Of a DNA stretch of 64,000 nt, positions 22,089 to 35,570 are shown in pieces. A program made the translations under genes and the position numbers. The notes beneath the pieces are model-generated. The model had not been told where the DNA came from. It made no database searches and worked only from the letters and a program-made list of their open reading frames with translations. The first letter of the stretch is position 1, and every line of letters starts with the position of its first letter. This DNA comes from Phallus indusiatus (lineage: Eukaryota; Basidiomycota; Agaricomycetes; Phallales; Phallaceae), in assembly GCA_027605045.1 (NCBI GenBank), contig JAQFWX010000055.1, positions 124,001-188,000 of the forward strand, written 5' to 3'.

Positions 22089-25000
22089 CTAAAATCCACT
22101 GGCGGTTACTCGAAGTTGATCGAGCTTTTTAAGGACCTCCCCAATAGAGCGATCTAGCTCACCCGCAATCGCGCTTTGCTTTTGAGGAGGAAGACGAGCA
22201 AACATCTCGCACAAATCTCCATCGACTACAGCCTTGACGGGCGTGTAGTATCCTCTCCACGACAGATGATCTCGACCAATCAAGCTGAGCTGTTCAGTGC
22301 GCATATGTTGCTCCAGAGTGCTGATGAAATCCACATCTTCCTTCGAAACGAACGGTACGAGGATTCCAATCGTCCCGTGAAGACCGGTGTATAGAACGAC
22401 TTCACGTCCACCGGCGACCAATGACACCTTGTGAATACTCGTTACAATATCACCAATATGAAAATGTGCTAGCATCTTCGTTTTGTGAGGCGCGCCCATG
22501 AACAATCCTTTCTCGTGTAGTATACCGGCACCCGTGGGGTCATCGTCTACTTGTTCCGAATCGGTAATCGATAGTCGATTAATGAATACGTTGCCGAACT
22601 TATCGCCCGCAATAACGGTGTTATAGTCAACCATGGTGACGGCGGTTATCCATCGTGATTGAACATCATCCGCGAAAATCAAAAGCCGGTTTTCGGGAGC
22701 CTTGTAAACCGCATAGAATACGGAGTCCTGCATGTCGCCGATTATGATTCGAGAGCCTTGCGTGTTTAATGTTACAATTGCCGAAGGGAAAGCCTAAAGT
22801 GAAGGTGTCAATTGGAATACAAGAACTTCACAAAGTTGTAAAATATACCTTGTTCTCTACCTTCCGTAGCAGCTTCCTCTTCCCCATGTCATATAAACGC
22901 AAAGCTTTCCCAACTGCAACAGCAAGACGTCCTTGGAAAGGTATCATTACCAAAGGAACATCATCGATTTCAGTCTGAAAAGAAACAGTCAACCTTTCCT
23001 ATCATATACACGTGTGAACTTGAGAAACGTACAGTATGAAGTAGTTCGACACTTCGACCATCATTTGTAAGCTTGTAAGTGCGCAAATATCCGGTCTTAC
23101 ATGACCTGGGAGCAATAAGCGTATTCTGACTAGTTCCTACAATAAGGTACGATTCGTTGTCACGTCCTGCAAATGAAACGATGGCGAGAGAAAAGGCAGC
23201 TTCATTATTCTGCAAAGGAATTTCTTGTACAGTCGTAGACTAGGGCGGGAATTAGTTCACTACGAATGCGAGGTGTGTTGTTAATCTCACTTGAACCGGG
23301 TCAATAATGCGGATACACGAGGCCCAGTTACCGGCAGGTGCCTTAGGGCGGCCGAATAACTCTGGTGGAAGATCTAATATGTCTCGATCGGCTTGGCTAG
23401 CACCCTTTAAAAAACAGCGTTTAGAAAATGAATGATAGGTGAATGAATCAAACAACGCGTACAAGCTCTTTCAACTTCTGAATGGCGACATCCCGACCGT
23501 ATACGCGATGATCGGATTCGACGGTGTAGAAGAGGTTTTGTGTAGGGTGAGAAATGAGTTTTCGGGGTGTATACGAAAGCGGCAAAGCATCCTGCTTTAG
23601 CTTTGTACCGAGTTTGGGGACTTGGAAGATCCTGTATGTAGCAGATCAGTAACGTTGTCGAAATAGGCTCCAAAGTAACATGAGGTTTCAGTAGGAACAA
23701 TTGAAAAAGTTTTAATAAAAGCGTCGACATTGCAAAAAGCACTCCGGCTCCCTTGTCTCATCTTAAAAACCGATGGTTTGGTATATGGGATCTCACCTCA
23801 AAACACTCCCGGAAATTCCAATTAGGCCTTCCGGGCACAACTCGGCAGAAAAGCCCCAAGCATAGTCCAGGTTTTCAAAAATTAATGGTGTGAAATGTAG
23901 TAAGTGTTGATATGTATAATTCAACCATGAGCGGGAGGACATTGCCAAAATAGAAGGGTTCTTCTGAACCATGACTCGGATGAGCCTAACAGGACGCGTC
24001 CCTAAGAATCTAATGCAAAAAGTTCAATAAACTGAAAATTAAAATCAATGACACCACTAACCTTGTACGCGTATCCGTTAGCTGCCCGTTTAGAGGATCA
24101 AGCACGGTTCGAAGCAAAACACCGTTCTGAAGACCAATATTGACGAAGGTGGTAGGATGGAGCTTGTTAATACCAGCATCTAACATATCCGCGATACAAA
24201 TAGACGAAGGAGGCGCGGTTAAAGCCTACAAGACATTCAGTCAACAGTCCCGTGAATGAGAGCAATTTGAACATACTTGAAGACTAATTGTCTCTAACGT
24301 GGTCTCAGGATCCAGAGAGACAATCCGTACAGTTTGGTCCTCACATCCAACAGCCTTATTTATAGTTAGTAACCCAACGAAATCAGATCAAGATACATAA
24401 CCAACCAAGAAAGGCATCCGCTGCCTACCCTCAGGCACTTCACCAACACTCATAGCCATAACAGTACTCCCCATAGCCTTGCGATCTTGATACTCGTTCA
24501 GTTGACCTTCCAGATCCAATTCGAAATACACCAGTTCAGCTGTGCTAAGCGCAACTACAACCTGTCGTTTATTGGTGGTTGCGCAGACAATTGTCCGACC
24601 TTGGGGGACCTTCCATTCATTTACACGACGATCGGAAAGAACATGTCGAATACCATGAGGATGAACTTGTAAAAGAGCGTCAGAGCCAATTTGTTGAACT
24701 GCCAAGGTAGGTGCTGAAGATAAGAAACCAGTGTCTTGCACCTCCTCAATGGTTTCTCCAATGGAGAGGACAAGGGTACCGTTGACAAAAGACAAAATGA
24801 TATACGAGTCATAAGGGTCTAAATGAATGTGTCAACAAAATATTAAAGTAATATGAAACGATTAGACTCGCCATCTTCTCTTATTTTGGTAGTCCATACC
24901 GCATTGGGAATACCAGGCAAGTCGGAGCTAACGGTCTCTTCTACTTCCAAACCATGTCGCAGCATCCGTAAAGAACTACGCGAACCTCGACCGCAAAGTG

Positions 25001-26545
25001 TAAAGATCTGAGGTGTATCCGCGTTAGGGAGTATATTTGCGACTTTTGAGTCAAGAATCGGGTTCAAGGATTCTAGTTCATCCGCAAGTAACAAGTTGTC
25101 AAGAGGCTTTGGACGGAAATAGACACGAGGTAACGGTTCATTCGGATTAGCCATTCCAAATTCCCTATACGATGTAGAGCTGTATTCAGTCTCAACATCG
25201 TCATCACCAAGTTTTTGAAATTGATAAAGATAACTGGACGATTTGAAGTTAGCCTTGCGTACCGCAAGATATTCTAATCTGAGCTTACTGATTTCCAAAT
25301 TCAGAGGCAACAAATAAGAAACCAGATTTCAATATGGACAAATTCGAAGCTACAGGAACGGTGTCGAAGTATTTAATTTTGAGCGCGCGGACCTCTTCAT
25401 CTTGATGTTCAATAGTAACCTTGTAAAGGTCGCCTTCTTCGCTCTGCAATAGGAAGAAAAAAGCTCCCTAAAATATGCAACTATATTAGTGGCTTTCCTA
25501 AAAACAGAATATCCAACCAACCTTCATCTTGTGCATGACCGCAGATGTGATAAGGAGTCCTCGGGATTGATCTTCTAGCCGGTTTTTACGCCTGGGAATA
25601 GGAACTCTGTGCTGAGGAACGTCCATATGACGATAGATAATGTGATCTTCGCAGCAGACAAGAACACCAGAAGGACCGTCAAATTTGTCGGACGAAGCCA
25701 GTTGACCACCCGGCACTTGAACGAGTAAATTGGCGCGCCGGTCAGTTGGTTCACTCCATTTCCTCACAACATGGTTAAGACCAAGATCAAGTTCGTAATA
25801 CGTGAGCATCTATTAATGTATGAGATTGATTTCGACACGAAAAAGAAAGAAATTTACCTTTTCAGTTTTCTCAAAAGCTTCGCCAGTAGGATCTTGGTCA
25901 GACTCAGTATAGTCAACTTCTAAAGCGGCATACAAAGGATTCTCAAAACCAACATCTAATCCTACAATATGGTGTATAATAGCCGAATTCTTGTGCGCTT
26001 CAAGCGGGGACGAGATCGTAAGGTTTGCCGCTGCATCACGGTTCAGGACATAAACAAGTTTGGATTTCTCCACAGCAGACACGAGAACACTACGGCCTTT
26101 GGGGTCGACAGTCAAATATTGACCAGGAACAATACGGCGAGCCCCAGACTTCCCGTATGTCTCCTGATGAACTTTGACAAAGGTGTTTCCCTTTGGATCA
26201 TATTCCAAAATCACGAGTCTACCCGAGTCCGAAGCAACGATGGCATAATCTAGAAACAACAAAAGATTTGAGTTGTGGCGATAAAAGGTACCGAAGTAAA
26301 TCAGGTACAGCAGACTTGCCTTTTGTCCCACCAGTTAAGCGAAAGCTAACCAAAGACCTGATTGAGCCAAAAACTTCCTGGGTAAGAACTGTACTGAGTT
26401 TCCCAGTTTGCGCGTCAAGTTTTAAAAGCTCCAGACGAGTTCCACGAGATACAAGGATTTCTTGCTGCCTGACGCCGGAGAAATTCCCCACAGCAGCCTG
26501 GGTAATTGCCGTAGATGGTTGTAAAGTGAGGTTGTAGAGATGCAT
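22089..26545 (-). CDS. Splicing factor SF3b subunit 3 (SF3B3/RSE1)
   Basis: Starts [20 protein letters not shown] at 26545 and stops at 22089, with about ten or more short introns. The N-terminus is almost the textbook SF3B3 opening: [70 protein letters not shown], then [18 protein letters not shown]. Later come [26 protein letters not shown], the second propeller, and the C-terminal [45 protein letters not shown], then [14 protein letters not shown] and the helical [21 protein letters not shown] end. SF3B3 is the three-propeller scaffold of SF3b in U2 snRNP, needed for branch-site recognition. Full length is expected to be about 1,200 residues. Confidence 0.95.
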
Positions 26546-26888
26546 TTGCGAAGCAGCGGTCTATGCAGACTCGAAGAGTCGACGCTGCCCGCGCGTCCTT
26601 GGTTGGATGCGAAAGACAAGACGCACAAAAAAACTCAACAGCATATTTCGAACTCAGTGACTCCGACAAAGCGGGATTGCGGCATTTATACGCGCGTAAC
26701 ACGAACTCAAAATTTCATTTTTTTTACTTTTCTACCGTCTATATTATTTAGTTATGAAATCCGTTAGGCGGTGTTGACACTATCCTGCCTTCCTAGCAAG
26801 AAGGATATCGCTGAGTAAGCTGCCCAAGGAACAAATTCTAAAATGTATTTCGGGCATAAGTCTAGAATTGTCAACTGGAAAGCGAAGA
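26546..26888. other. Intergenic region SF3B3 / serine carboxypeptidase
   Basis: A 343-bp spacer between two minus-strand genes. It holds the SF3B3 promoter and the 3' end of the carboxypeptidase. No gene was seen. Confidence 0.5.
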
Positions 26889-29293
26889 CTAACGAGGTGT
26901 CATGTGTCCCGAGTAGTAGAACTCAACATCTAATGGAAAAAAATTATTAGATACGAAAACACTAAGAATTGGAGAATACGCACATGTCAACCCCCTTTCT
27001 GTGTGGGTATTTCCAAACACACCCATATCCTTCAGCCTAAAGGTTTCATTTTGAATGGGCGTTTGGAATCCTTGGGCTCCGTTCCAGGTCATGTTTCTAT
27101 ATAAAGTGAAAAAACGCTCAGAAAAGATGATAAGGTGGATCGTACTGGATGGCAATCCGTGTCCCCTCGGCGACAAGAATGAAGTCCTACTCAAAATGAT
27201 CAAACGTGAAAATAACTAAAGACGGATTTCATACCGCTAAACCATGAACAATTATGCTACGTTCCGACTTCTCAATGACATTTGGAAGGACGCTCAAAGT
27301 AGAGGGAATTGATTGATCATTCCCTGGTCCACCTGTCGCGGGGTTGATATAAACCGCATTGTTGGTGCAATCTGTCCATTCAACGTGCGGAGCATGAATA
27401 GCGTCTTGCACCTATTAACAAGGTGTAATTATGACTTGGAAAAACGAAAGCGAAGAACTTGAACATACATCGGTCCTGATAAACAATCAGTAAATGAGTA
27501 CCGAGCTGAAGCCGCATTATCGCTCACCTGTTAAAGTAAATGAATTCTTGAGTAGAACGGGGAAATCCCAATACACTCCCTGCATGTGTATTAGAGGAAG
27601 TAACACCATTGACATCAATAAACGAACATACAAAGATTAGGCCAAGTGTCAGACACTCGATAAACATCGAAAACGGGGTTTATGCTAAATATATAAAGCA
27701 CAATCCAAAAATAAAATTGCAATCATACTCACAGGTTGACAGCTCGTTGTATCGGAGAGTGTATACGACATTCAGGTATAACGGAAAATGTTCCGTTAGT
27801 CGCCACAGGAAGGGGCAACTGTCCTTTGGGCGGATAAGTGAGATACTTATCCAAATAATCGGTATATCCACAATTATCAGAAATATTTTGCAAAGTCTGC
27901 ATAAATGAGCTGTTGAATGGAAATAGATTGCGGTTTGCCTATTATGAACTATTAACATAGATATTAACGGGTCATCTCTTGTACATACCTCAACAAATCT
28001 CAAAGCAGGAATTTCTTGTTGGACAACGTCATACGAAAGAGAAGGGTCAGCGATGGAGATGCCCTTGAGGTTTAATTCCAATCCAGGGTGTTCATAAATC
28101 CAGTTTGCAATATACGGAACATCTATTTATCAGGAGAATGCACTGAGTTTCCAGAGATGAACATATGTACTTGATTGTAAAATCACTCACAAAAGCCAGC
28201 ATACTGCCAAGGAAGTTCAACAGAGTCGGGTCATCGAGAAGAGTGAAAAGATAGATAATACGTACGCTTTCGCCCGAAACATAGAAATTTTTACCTTTCA
28301 ATTCGCTGAATATTTCCAAGAATTGTTCGAGGAAACCCATTACTTGTGCAGCTAATTCATCGTCATTCGAGATACTTGGTTCACCTTGTGAGAACCCTGT
28401 CTATACAAGAACATATCAGAACGATTTCCCGTTTCAAGGTTTTGACCAGTAACATACCCCTACGGGTTGCTCGACATAAAGAACATGAGAAAGATTTGTC
28501 CATGACCACGGATTACTATGTTCCCAAACCATTTTTTTCAGTTATTCCAACAAAATATTTTTAAAAAAAAACGCACAGCGTAGGAGCCGCCTGACCCCAC
28601 GACCATGCTAATTGGCGTTACGATACGTTCTTTTTCAGTGGTTGGAAAACAAGCAGTTGAGAAACGCACTAATAGGTCCGTTTTCTTGGAAGAAGCCCTC
28701 TAGAGAAGAGCAACCGGGACCCCCTTAAGAGAGCTATAAATACGATATATAATAATATAATACTCATTTGGCTTACCATTAGTCCAGAACAAGAGCTCGT
28801 CGCCATGTTCGACGTTGTTTGCTGGCCAAAACCTGACGATTTAACACGGTGAGGAAAGTACGCGATAATAGCCAGATACACTTACCAAAAAAACAACTCT
28901 CGAGTCTCATTTTTGGCCCCAGATATAGGTATTAAGCCAGACCAAGAAGGACCCACGTCGACATTCACTATTTGTGCTCAAACACCGTAGAATCCTGACT
29001 GTCGCCTAACCCAACTCACCATCAGGTAGGCTAGTTCCATCAACAAAAAATTCTGCCGCCTTAGGGTTATGAAAAGTGATCGTTGAGCCCTTTTTGGAGG
29101 ATGGCTGCGCTGTAGTATCTAAATTTTGCACAACGGGACCAAGGAAATCAGTCGTCAGACGGGCAAGGGCTTCTCGTTGTATTTGCATTGTATTTTCCAT
29201 GGCGACCTGGATGCTGCCAGGCGGAGCTTGCCCCATGGTTGCACGTATGAGAAAGGTGCCCCACCAGATGAATCCAAGCGTCTTGAAAAACAT
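26889..29293 (-). CDS. Secreted serine carboxypeptidase (peptidase family S10)
   Basis: Starts MFFKTLGFIWWGTFLIRATMGQ, a signal peptide. A pro-like helical region (ENTMQIQREALARLTTDFLG) follows. The mature S10 core shows NVDVGPSWSGLIPISG, ETRELFFWFWPANN, LFWTNGGPGCSSLEGFFQENG, NLSHVLYVEQPVG, GFSQGEPS, and the nucleophile motif YVSGESYAGFYVPYIA. The catalytic Asp lies in IIVHGLADFILVAEGTR (an intron splits it at about 27235) and the His in FYYSGHMTPR near the C-terminus. So the Ser-Asp-His triad is complete. S10 enzymes cleave C-terminal residues at acid pH; with a signal peptide and no anchor this one should be vacuolar or secreted. About ten short introns are present. Substrate preference cannot be read. 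Confidence 0.92.
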
Positions 29294-29978
29294 AGTTAAA
29301 GATGTCAGGCTTGCTCGGGATCGATTATAGGAGGCGGCCGGGAAATGGACCACTTTAGCTGAGCATGAAAAGTAAACCAAAAGCTTTTATACAACTAACA
29401 GGGTATGTTTCTTACAAATGACAAATATAATGTGTAATTTCGCCCTAGGCGAAGCCTAGAAGCTCATTGAGAAGCTTTGAATCATGCGTACTACTATATA
29501 CTCATTGCGCGGCTGATCACGATATTCTACGCTGGCGGTCACGTTTTCGAGGCCAAGAAATCTCGGATATCTTTGCTGGCGTTATATCAAAGGCTGAAGA
29601 TAATAAACTGCTTTCTGTGTGCCGTAATGGAACTCATGAGGACAGCGAGTGTGGAGTATCATGGTAGCTTAGCAAGAGATAGCGCCGGAACACGCGACGC
29701 TCTCAATGCGGTCATCCCCTGCTTCGAACGCGTGCTTACTCATTTTCTGATTGTGAGTTGTTTTACAGTTTTTTTTTATTCTTCGAATTCAGACTGAGAC
29801 ATTGTGGATACGTATGAAGACTCATATTTAGGTACTATCCGATATGTAATGGTACATACATGCTAATACCTTTGCTACTTCGATTCTCGTGTATGGCTTC
29901 GAGTGTAAAGAATGACTATCTAACTTATAGTAAAAGGAATAAGTAGCAGTTGAAAATAAAAGATTTAAGAGACTGAAA
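29294..29978. other. Intergenic region, carboxypeptidase / first P450
   Basis: A 685-bp stretch with the carboxypeptidase promoter and the 3' side of the P450 gene. Two overlapping open frames on the plus strand (29467-29797) have no recognisable content or codon pattern. Confidence 0.4.
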
Positions 29979-32104
29979 TTAGGGCGTGTTTTTCAGTTGG
30001 TTAAGTAAATCCACCGCTTTAGGCGATCTGGGAACTATTCTACAAGAGAACGGCTTGGGTCGTCTAAGCATGCGAGCTCATTAATTTGTTCAGAAGAAAG
30101 ATATAAGTGAGAGCTCACAAGACAAGACCCGATTCAAAATCTTCGTCCCCTGGGAAACACGGGCCGTTCTCGTCTTCAACCGGCAAAATATCGAACAAAT
30201 AAAGCACAGAGACCATAGTAATGAACAGTACATCTTCTCCGAATAATTTTCCAGGGCAGATTCTGTACAAAATTGGAGTTTAGCACATGGTTGGCATCCC
30301 AAGAAGACAAGTATTACCGTCTTCCATATCCAAAGGCCCAGTCAGGATCTTTGGCCCCCTCAAAGAAACGTTCCGGCCTAAATTCGTCGGCATCTGGACC
30401 GTAGATTTCTTTGCTACGAAACATCGTCCTAAACAAAAAGAGATAAGATGATATTCTTATTCTATCCGCATTTGAATGCCAAATACCATGAATTTCCCAT
30501 TACAATGGTATTCTTGGGAATGAAATAATCTCCAATGATGTCATCTTGATCAAGGACATGAGGAACGGCGACGTTTGCCGTGGTGTTCCAGCGTAAAACT
30601 TCTTTCAACAAAGCCCGTAGATAAGGAAGGCTTTCTCTATCTTCAAAAGATGGTAATGCACCGGGTTCTATGACGCTGTCCAACTCGGCTTGTGCGTTTC
30701 GCTGAGCTTGGGGATGAAGTAACATTGCCAAGAAGAATGTTATCATTGCACCCTCCATCTATCATGAGGCTGAGCGAGACGACCCTCATTATGATAATAA
30801 TAAAGGTGTGAACATACGGTATCAATTCCGGCTACATACATAATGCCAGGGACGAAACGAATGATGTCTCTAAAATCTTCCGGAGCATCTGGATTATTTT
30901 CATAGCGCTCTATCAATGTGGATGCAACCGACGGTACTGCGGTTCCATTTTTCTACAAACTGAGTTGAGAGAGAGCTGAGTGACATAGCTTCTTACTCAC
31001 CATTGACTCTTTTACGAGACTCACGGGCGTATTGAGCATGGTAATCACCTGCCGAGCCAATATACTCAGCTCGTTCTGAAAACCAGCCCCAGGAAACCAG
31101 GCGGGAATATATTTTACTGGAGAAAACATTAATTGAGCTCTAATATCAAGATAAGATATGCTGACGGAATGGCATGACATCTGCCAAATATCTTCCCGGT
31201 ACAGCAGCCTCGGTTACTTTATGGATTGTGTGCTCCGACAATTCCATAAGATATTCATTTTCGGGCTTGATTTCAAGACCATATGCTGTCTGAAAATCTA
31301 TGAATGATGGTATAAAGCAACAAAGAGGAAGATTAATTACCTCTAGGATGATAGCTCCTAATCCATACCGCGTATGTTTGAGGAATTTCTCCGGAGTCTC
31401 ATAAAGCTTGCGTAAAAATACTCTAAAAAAGCTATTATAGTTTAGCTCTTTCAGTTTTCAACCTTACTCACTTAGTGTGCTTTAAATGAAGGGAGTGGTA
31501 GTTTTTGACTCCTGATTGAGTGAAAAATTGGCTGAATACGCCGCGAAAGCGACGCCAGACCTCTCCGTACGGCATCATAATGATTGTCCAGCCCATACCG
31601 ATTCTTAACAGTTCAGCGTTCACTGTCATGTCCTCGTAACATACCAAATAATTGTCAAACTTACAATTCATTCAATACCACAGAATTATATCTATTTGAG
31701 TATATTGCACCGCGTTTCTCAAACAGTTCTCGGACTAGATCTGCGGAATTGACCAGGAGGATTGATGTACCTAACATCTCGACATACACCAGATCGCCTG
31801 GCAAAAAGAGTAAAATCAACTCATGCAGAGATACTATTCGTGGGGGTCGGGGCACCCACCGTAAGTCTTTGCCCATCTATTATAAGTTAACCATTGCTTC
31901 TCCTGGGGCATATCGAGGAGATTCCCGATCAGAAAGCGACGAGGTGGTCCAGGGGGGAGTCGTAAACCTTATCAAAAACATGTAATTCTCAACTTCAGAG
32001 AAGCCTCTCATAATAAACATACCGCGGGGGACGCGCGATCTCGACGATCGAAGGGTATAGGCTGTAGCGACGAGTGAGACAACTAACAAAAATCCATAGA
32101 TCAT
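29979..32104 (-). CDS. Cytochrome P450 (1 of 6)
   Basis: Starts at 32104 (MIYGFLLVVSLVATAYTL), a membrane anchor followed by basic SSRSRVPRG; an in-frame ATG at 32239 would add a leader. The proline hinge is GLRLPPGPPRRFLIGN. The core includes DLVYVEMLGTSILLVN, ELFEKRGAIYSNR, I-helix VAGIDTMEGAMITFF, K-helix LLKEVLRW, meander DEFRPERFF and heme loop FGYGRRICPGK. A last intron near 30110 joins GLVL to RPKPFSCRIVPRS; the protein ends LLNQLKNTP. All catalytic landmarks are intact. Gene structure and sequence resemble basidiomycete P450s annotated as O-methylsterigmatocystin-oxidoreductase-like. They are ER-bound monooxygenases; the substrate is unknown. Tandem with the next P450. Confidence 0.88.
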
Positions 32105-32664
32105 CGCCGCTGTTAATTGGTACAGAGCAGAGGTGAGGAGGACACGGGGACGGAGATGGATTGCAGGGTCTACTCTGTGGGTTTTTAAACAGCAACCAAT
32201 GAGAAAATAAAACGCCATTTTTTTCGGACTATACCCCATTCAGACAAATTCATTATAGTATCACGGCGGCCTTAGGTACGGAATGAACAGTGCCTCGGCT
32301 GTATTATTGTCACATTTGCGTACGTATATTGCCACCTTTGGAACTTTTATGTAAGAAGAGTCTAGCGGTAGATATGATAAAGATCTTTTGAAGTCACGAT
32401 ACCTATGTCATCTTCCAGTGCTGCTTGAAAATGTTTTGAACAGAGCAATTTTCACTTAAGCTTTGAGACGGAGCAGCTTGAAGTAAACGAGCACTTCCGA
32501 TTCCAACCAAATGAGCAATTGAATTAAAAAACCACCGGATCACACGATGCCGGATTCATTCAAAAGGAAAAAAAAATCAAAGGGCCCAAATTCTGATCAT
32601 ACACATACATTACATAGATATGTCCAATTTTCTTTGGTCACCGGTCGTCAACCGGACGGGATAT
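32105..32664. other. Intergenic region between tandem P450 genes 1 and 2
   Basis: A 560-bp stretch upstream of P450 1 and downstream of P450 2. It should contain the promoter of gene 1. No further gene was seen. Confidence 0.45.
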
Positions 32665-34787
32665 TCAAGAATCAGTAACTCCTACCTCCGCCAACCCTTT
32701 GAATAGAGTCTCAGATCTAGGGACAATCTTGCATTCAAATGGTGATGGCCTTCTGTTGAACTTCAGTAAACTGTTTGAGAGTTGTGGTTGCAGCAACCTT
32801 CACGTACAAAATTAGTCCAAAGTCAAAGTTATCCGGATCGAGCGTTTGCCCATTTTGCAAGGGCGAGATGGAAAACGATTGAAGAATATGCGATATCATG
32901 ATGAACAAAGTTTTTTCGGCAAACAATTTTCCCGGACAAACCCTGGAGAGTGCATCGAAATAAGGATCTGGGCGCATATATGTGAAGTTGGATTTGGTCC
33001 TGACCTTTTGCCATACCCAAAAGCGGCATCAAAACTCTTAAACCCGCTATTTAAAAATCTTTCCGGTCTGAACTTGTCAGCGTCGTGACCAAAAACTGAT
33101 TTCTTGTGTAATAGCGACCTAAATGAATTGAGCATGGAAGCATGTACGACATTAATATGAGAGAAGCTGACCACGTGTTACCGATCACAACGGTCCCTTT
33201 GGGCACGAAGTAATCGCCTATAAAGTCGTCTTGCCGAAGAACGTGGGGAACAGCAATCGGAGTGACTGGCCGCCATCGCATAACTTCTTTACACAAAGCT
33301 TGTACATATGGCAGCCTTTGTCTGTCTTCAAACGTTGGGAAGGCCTCTTTTCCTATGGTTTGATCAATTTCATGCTGGGCGATCCGTTGTGTTTCCGGAT
33401 ATAGTGCCATTGCAAGGAAGAAAACTCGTATTGCTGCGTCCGTCTAAGTGGCCGTTATATCAATGATCACGTTTTGTGATATATATGCTTACAGAATCCA
33501 CACTGGCCATATATACCGAGCCAGCATTAGAGCGAATAATACCTTCTTGATCTGGACCAGCTTCTTCCGAATCAAAATCGGAAAGTAAGTCAAACAGGAC
33601 CGAGGAACGAGCGGTTCCCGTTTTCTATGAAAGAGGTATAAGAGATGGAGACAGCTAGATCTCAGAATCGTGTTCTACCATATTATTTCTGACAGTGTCG
33701 AAAGGCAAATTGAGGACCTTATCCGCTAATCCACGAAACCTCTGAACATCACGCTGAAAGGTCGCGCCGGGAAACCAAGCCGGAATGAATCTCACTGAAA
33801 ATTTGAAAAGAATCACTCGTTAAAGATAGTGATGAACTCACGTAAAGGTATGACGTCTACTAAATAATTTCCTGGTATACCAGTTTCACCGAGCTTAATT
33901 ACAAGCTCCTCCGATAACTCGAGATAGGGATCTTTTTCTGGTAAGGCTTCAATCCCGTAAGTCGTCTGATTATAATATACATCAATAGCGAAAACCGAAG
34001 AAAGGTAAGGTATACCTCTAGCACCATTTCCCCGAGACTCCGCCTAACATGATCCAAGAATTCGTTAGGTGTATGTAGCAGACGCGTCAATAAATTACTA
34101 AAAGGACAATGTCGTTTTCGTATATTGTATATAATATTATATATGCGTACCGGGAATGCTTATACTGTATCTCTTCATATTTGCTTATTCTTGCGTTGCT
34201 TGTCAAAGGGTAAAATCCACTTCGATGGCGTCGCCATAGATCTCCATATTGTAAGACCTTTACTGTCCAATCAAAGCCGACCCTACGTGGTTCAGTTAGT
34301 ATCACTTCTCTCTCTCTCAATTACAAAGCACGTACAATTTGAACATAGTGGATTGATACCTATCGGAGTAAATAGCTCCACGCTTCTCGAATAATTCTCG
34401 GGCTAAATCATGAGAATTGACAAGAAGGATTGAGGTACCCAAAGCATTGATATACACAAGGTCACCTAATTAGGCGTGGTAGTGAATTATATGGCAGTGT
34501 GGGAAGGATAATAACATGACGTATGTGTTGATTACCATATTGCTGTGACCAAAGATCAAGGATTTCCCATACTTTCCTGCGACGTAAATCTCTTATATTC
34601 CCGAGAATAAATTGACCCGAGGGTCCTGGAGGTAAGCGATAGCCTATGGAGAGTGAGACGCGGGATTTTGTATGAAATAAAGGTTTTGACCTTTTGGTAC
34701 TTGCGTCTTGAGCCGTTTGACATAAAATATACATGCCAAACATGCAGCAACTGCAAAAAAGTCAAGAGGTATTGGGGAATGACTCAT
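32665..34787 (-). CDS. Cytochrome P450 (2 of 6)
   Basis: Starts MSHSPIPLDFFAVAACLACI at 34787, a short anchor, then RLKTQVPKGYRLPPGPSGQF. The core has ELFEKRGAIYS, FIPAWFPGATFQRDV, I-helix VYMASVDSTDAAIRVFF, K-helix LCKEVMRW, PVTPIAVPHVLRQDDFIG, DADKFRPERFL, and heme loop FGYGKRVCPGK. The last intron joins GLIL to RRPSPFECKIVPRS and the protein ends AEVGVTDS. The I-helix reads A-S-V-D-S-T instead of the usual A/G-G-x-D-T-T, so the acid is kept but the conserved Thr is shifted or replaced by Ser. Clearly related to gene 1 in sequence and intron positions, consistent with an old tandem duplication. Substrate unknown. Confidence 0.87.
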
Positions 34788-35570
34788 GTTCGATGTATGA
34801 AAGGGGAAATTGTTGAATAGTACTAACCTGGAATGAGGGGAGCTCAATTATATAGAGCAGATACCAGAGGACTTTCAAGCTGGAATAGTAATTGTTAAGT
34901 CCGCCGATTGTACCTATATTTACTGTCAATAATTAGAGACACAACTAGCACGGACTCTGAATAGTGTATTCCGCTCCCGCTCGAGGGCACACTGTTTGAT
35001 TGATTCCACAAAATCAAATGGCGATCTTAACTGTGATTGACTCTCTGAACAGTTAGCGTCTTCCGATCGCCGACCATCATTTCCTTAAACTCATTGCCAT
35101 CATGGGGCTTAGTGCCTTGCGTAGTGTCAATATCAACTACGCAACTCTTGTAGTAAGCTTCACTAAGAATGCCCTGTCAGAAGCACTCCTCAAAGATAAA
35201 CAGTATGAGCTCACATCCCCTGAGATTGTCTCATATATATCAAATAATGATTGCCTTTCAGCGTATATCCTTCGGCATACGGGACAAGTTGGATAAATGA
35301 CACGCTAGCCCATTGTTATCATGTGGCCGCTGGCGCAATAGCGTGCTTTCCTTAGATATAAGACCGAAATTTGAAATACAAGGGCACCATGCAGATAAAC
35401 TTGTTTTTGCTGAGAAAAAAATTGAACCGAACGGAAACCTAACCAGTCCAGTCTTCAGCACCACCACTCAGTCGGAACTCCGTGTGGGTTTGAAATTTTG
35501 AATTTTGAATTTTGAGCGCCTGAGCACCTAGAATTATGTAATCGCCGAAACTGTACCACTGAAATCCTGG
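34788..35570. other. Divergent intergenic region, P450 2 / COG5
   Basis: 783 bp. A TATA-like ctatataatt at 34844-34853 (minus-strand use) fits the P450 promoter. Near 35492-35517 there is a short run of ttttgaa units. An open frame at 35102-35296 is not supported as a gene. Confidence 0.45.

Noticed and set aside
29467..29797. Overlapping plus-strand open frames between the carboxypeptidase and P450 1
   Set aside because: Two frames open at once, no motifs, no plausible introns leading to more protein.
35102..35296. 64-residue open frame between P450 2 and COG5
   Set aside because: No recognisable motif, no signal peptide, no promoter context; consistent with chance.
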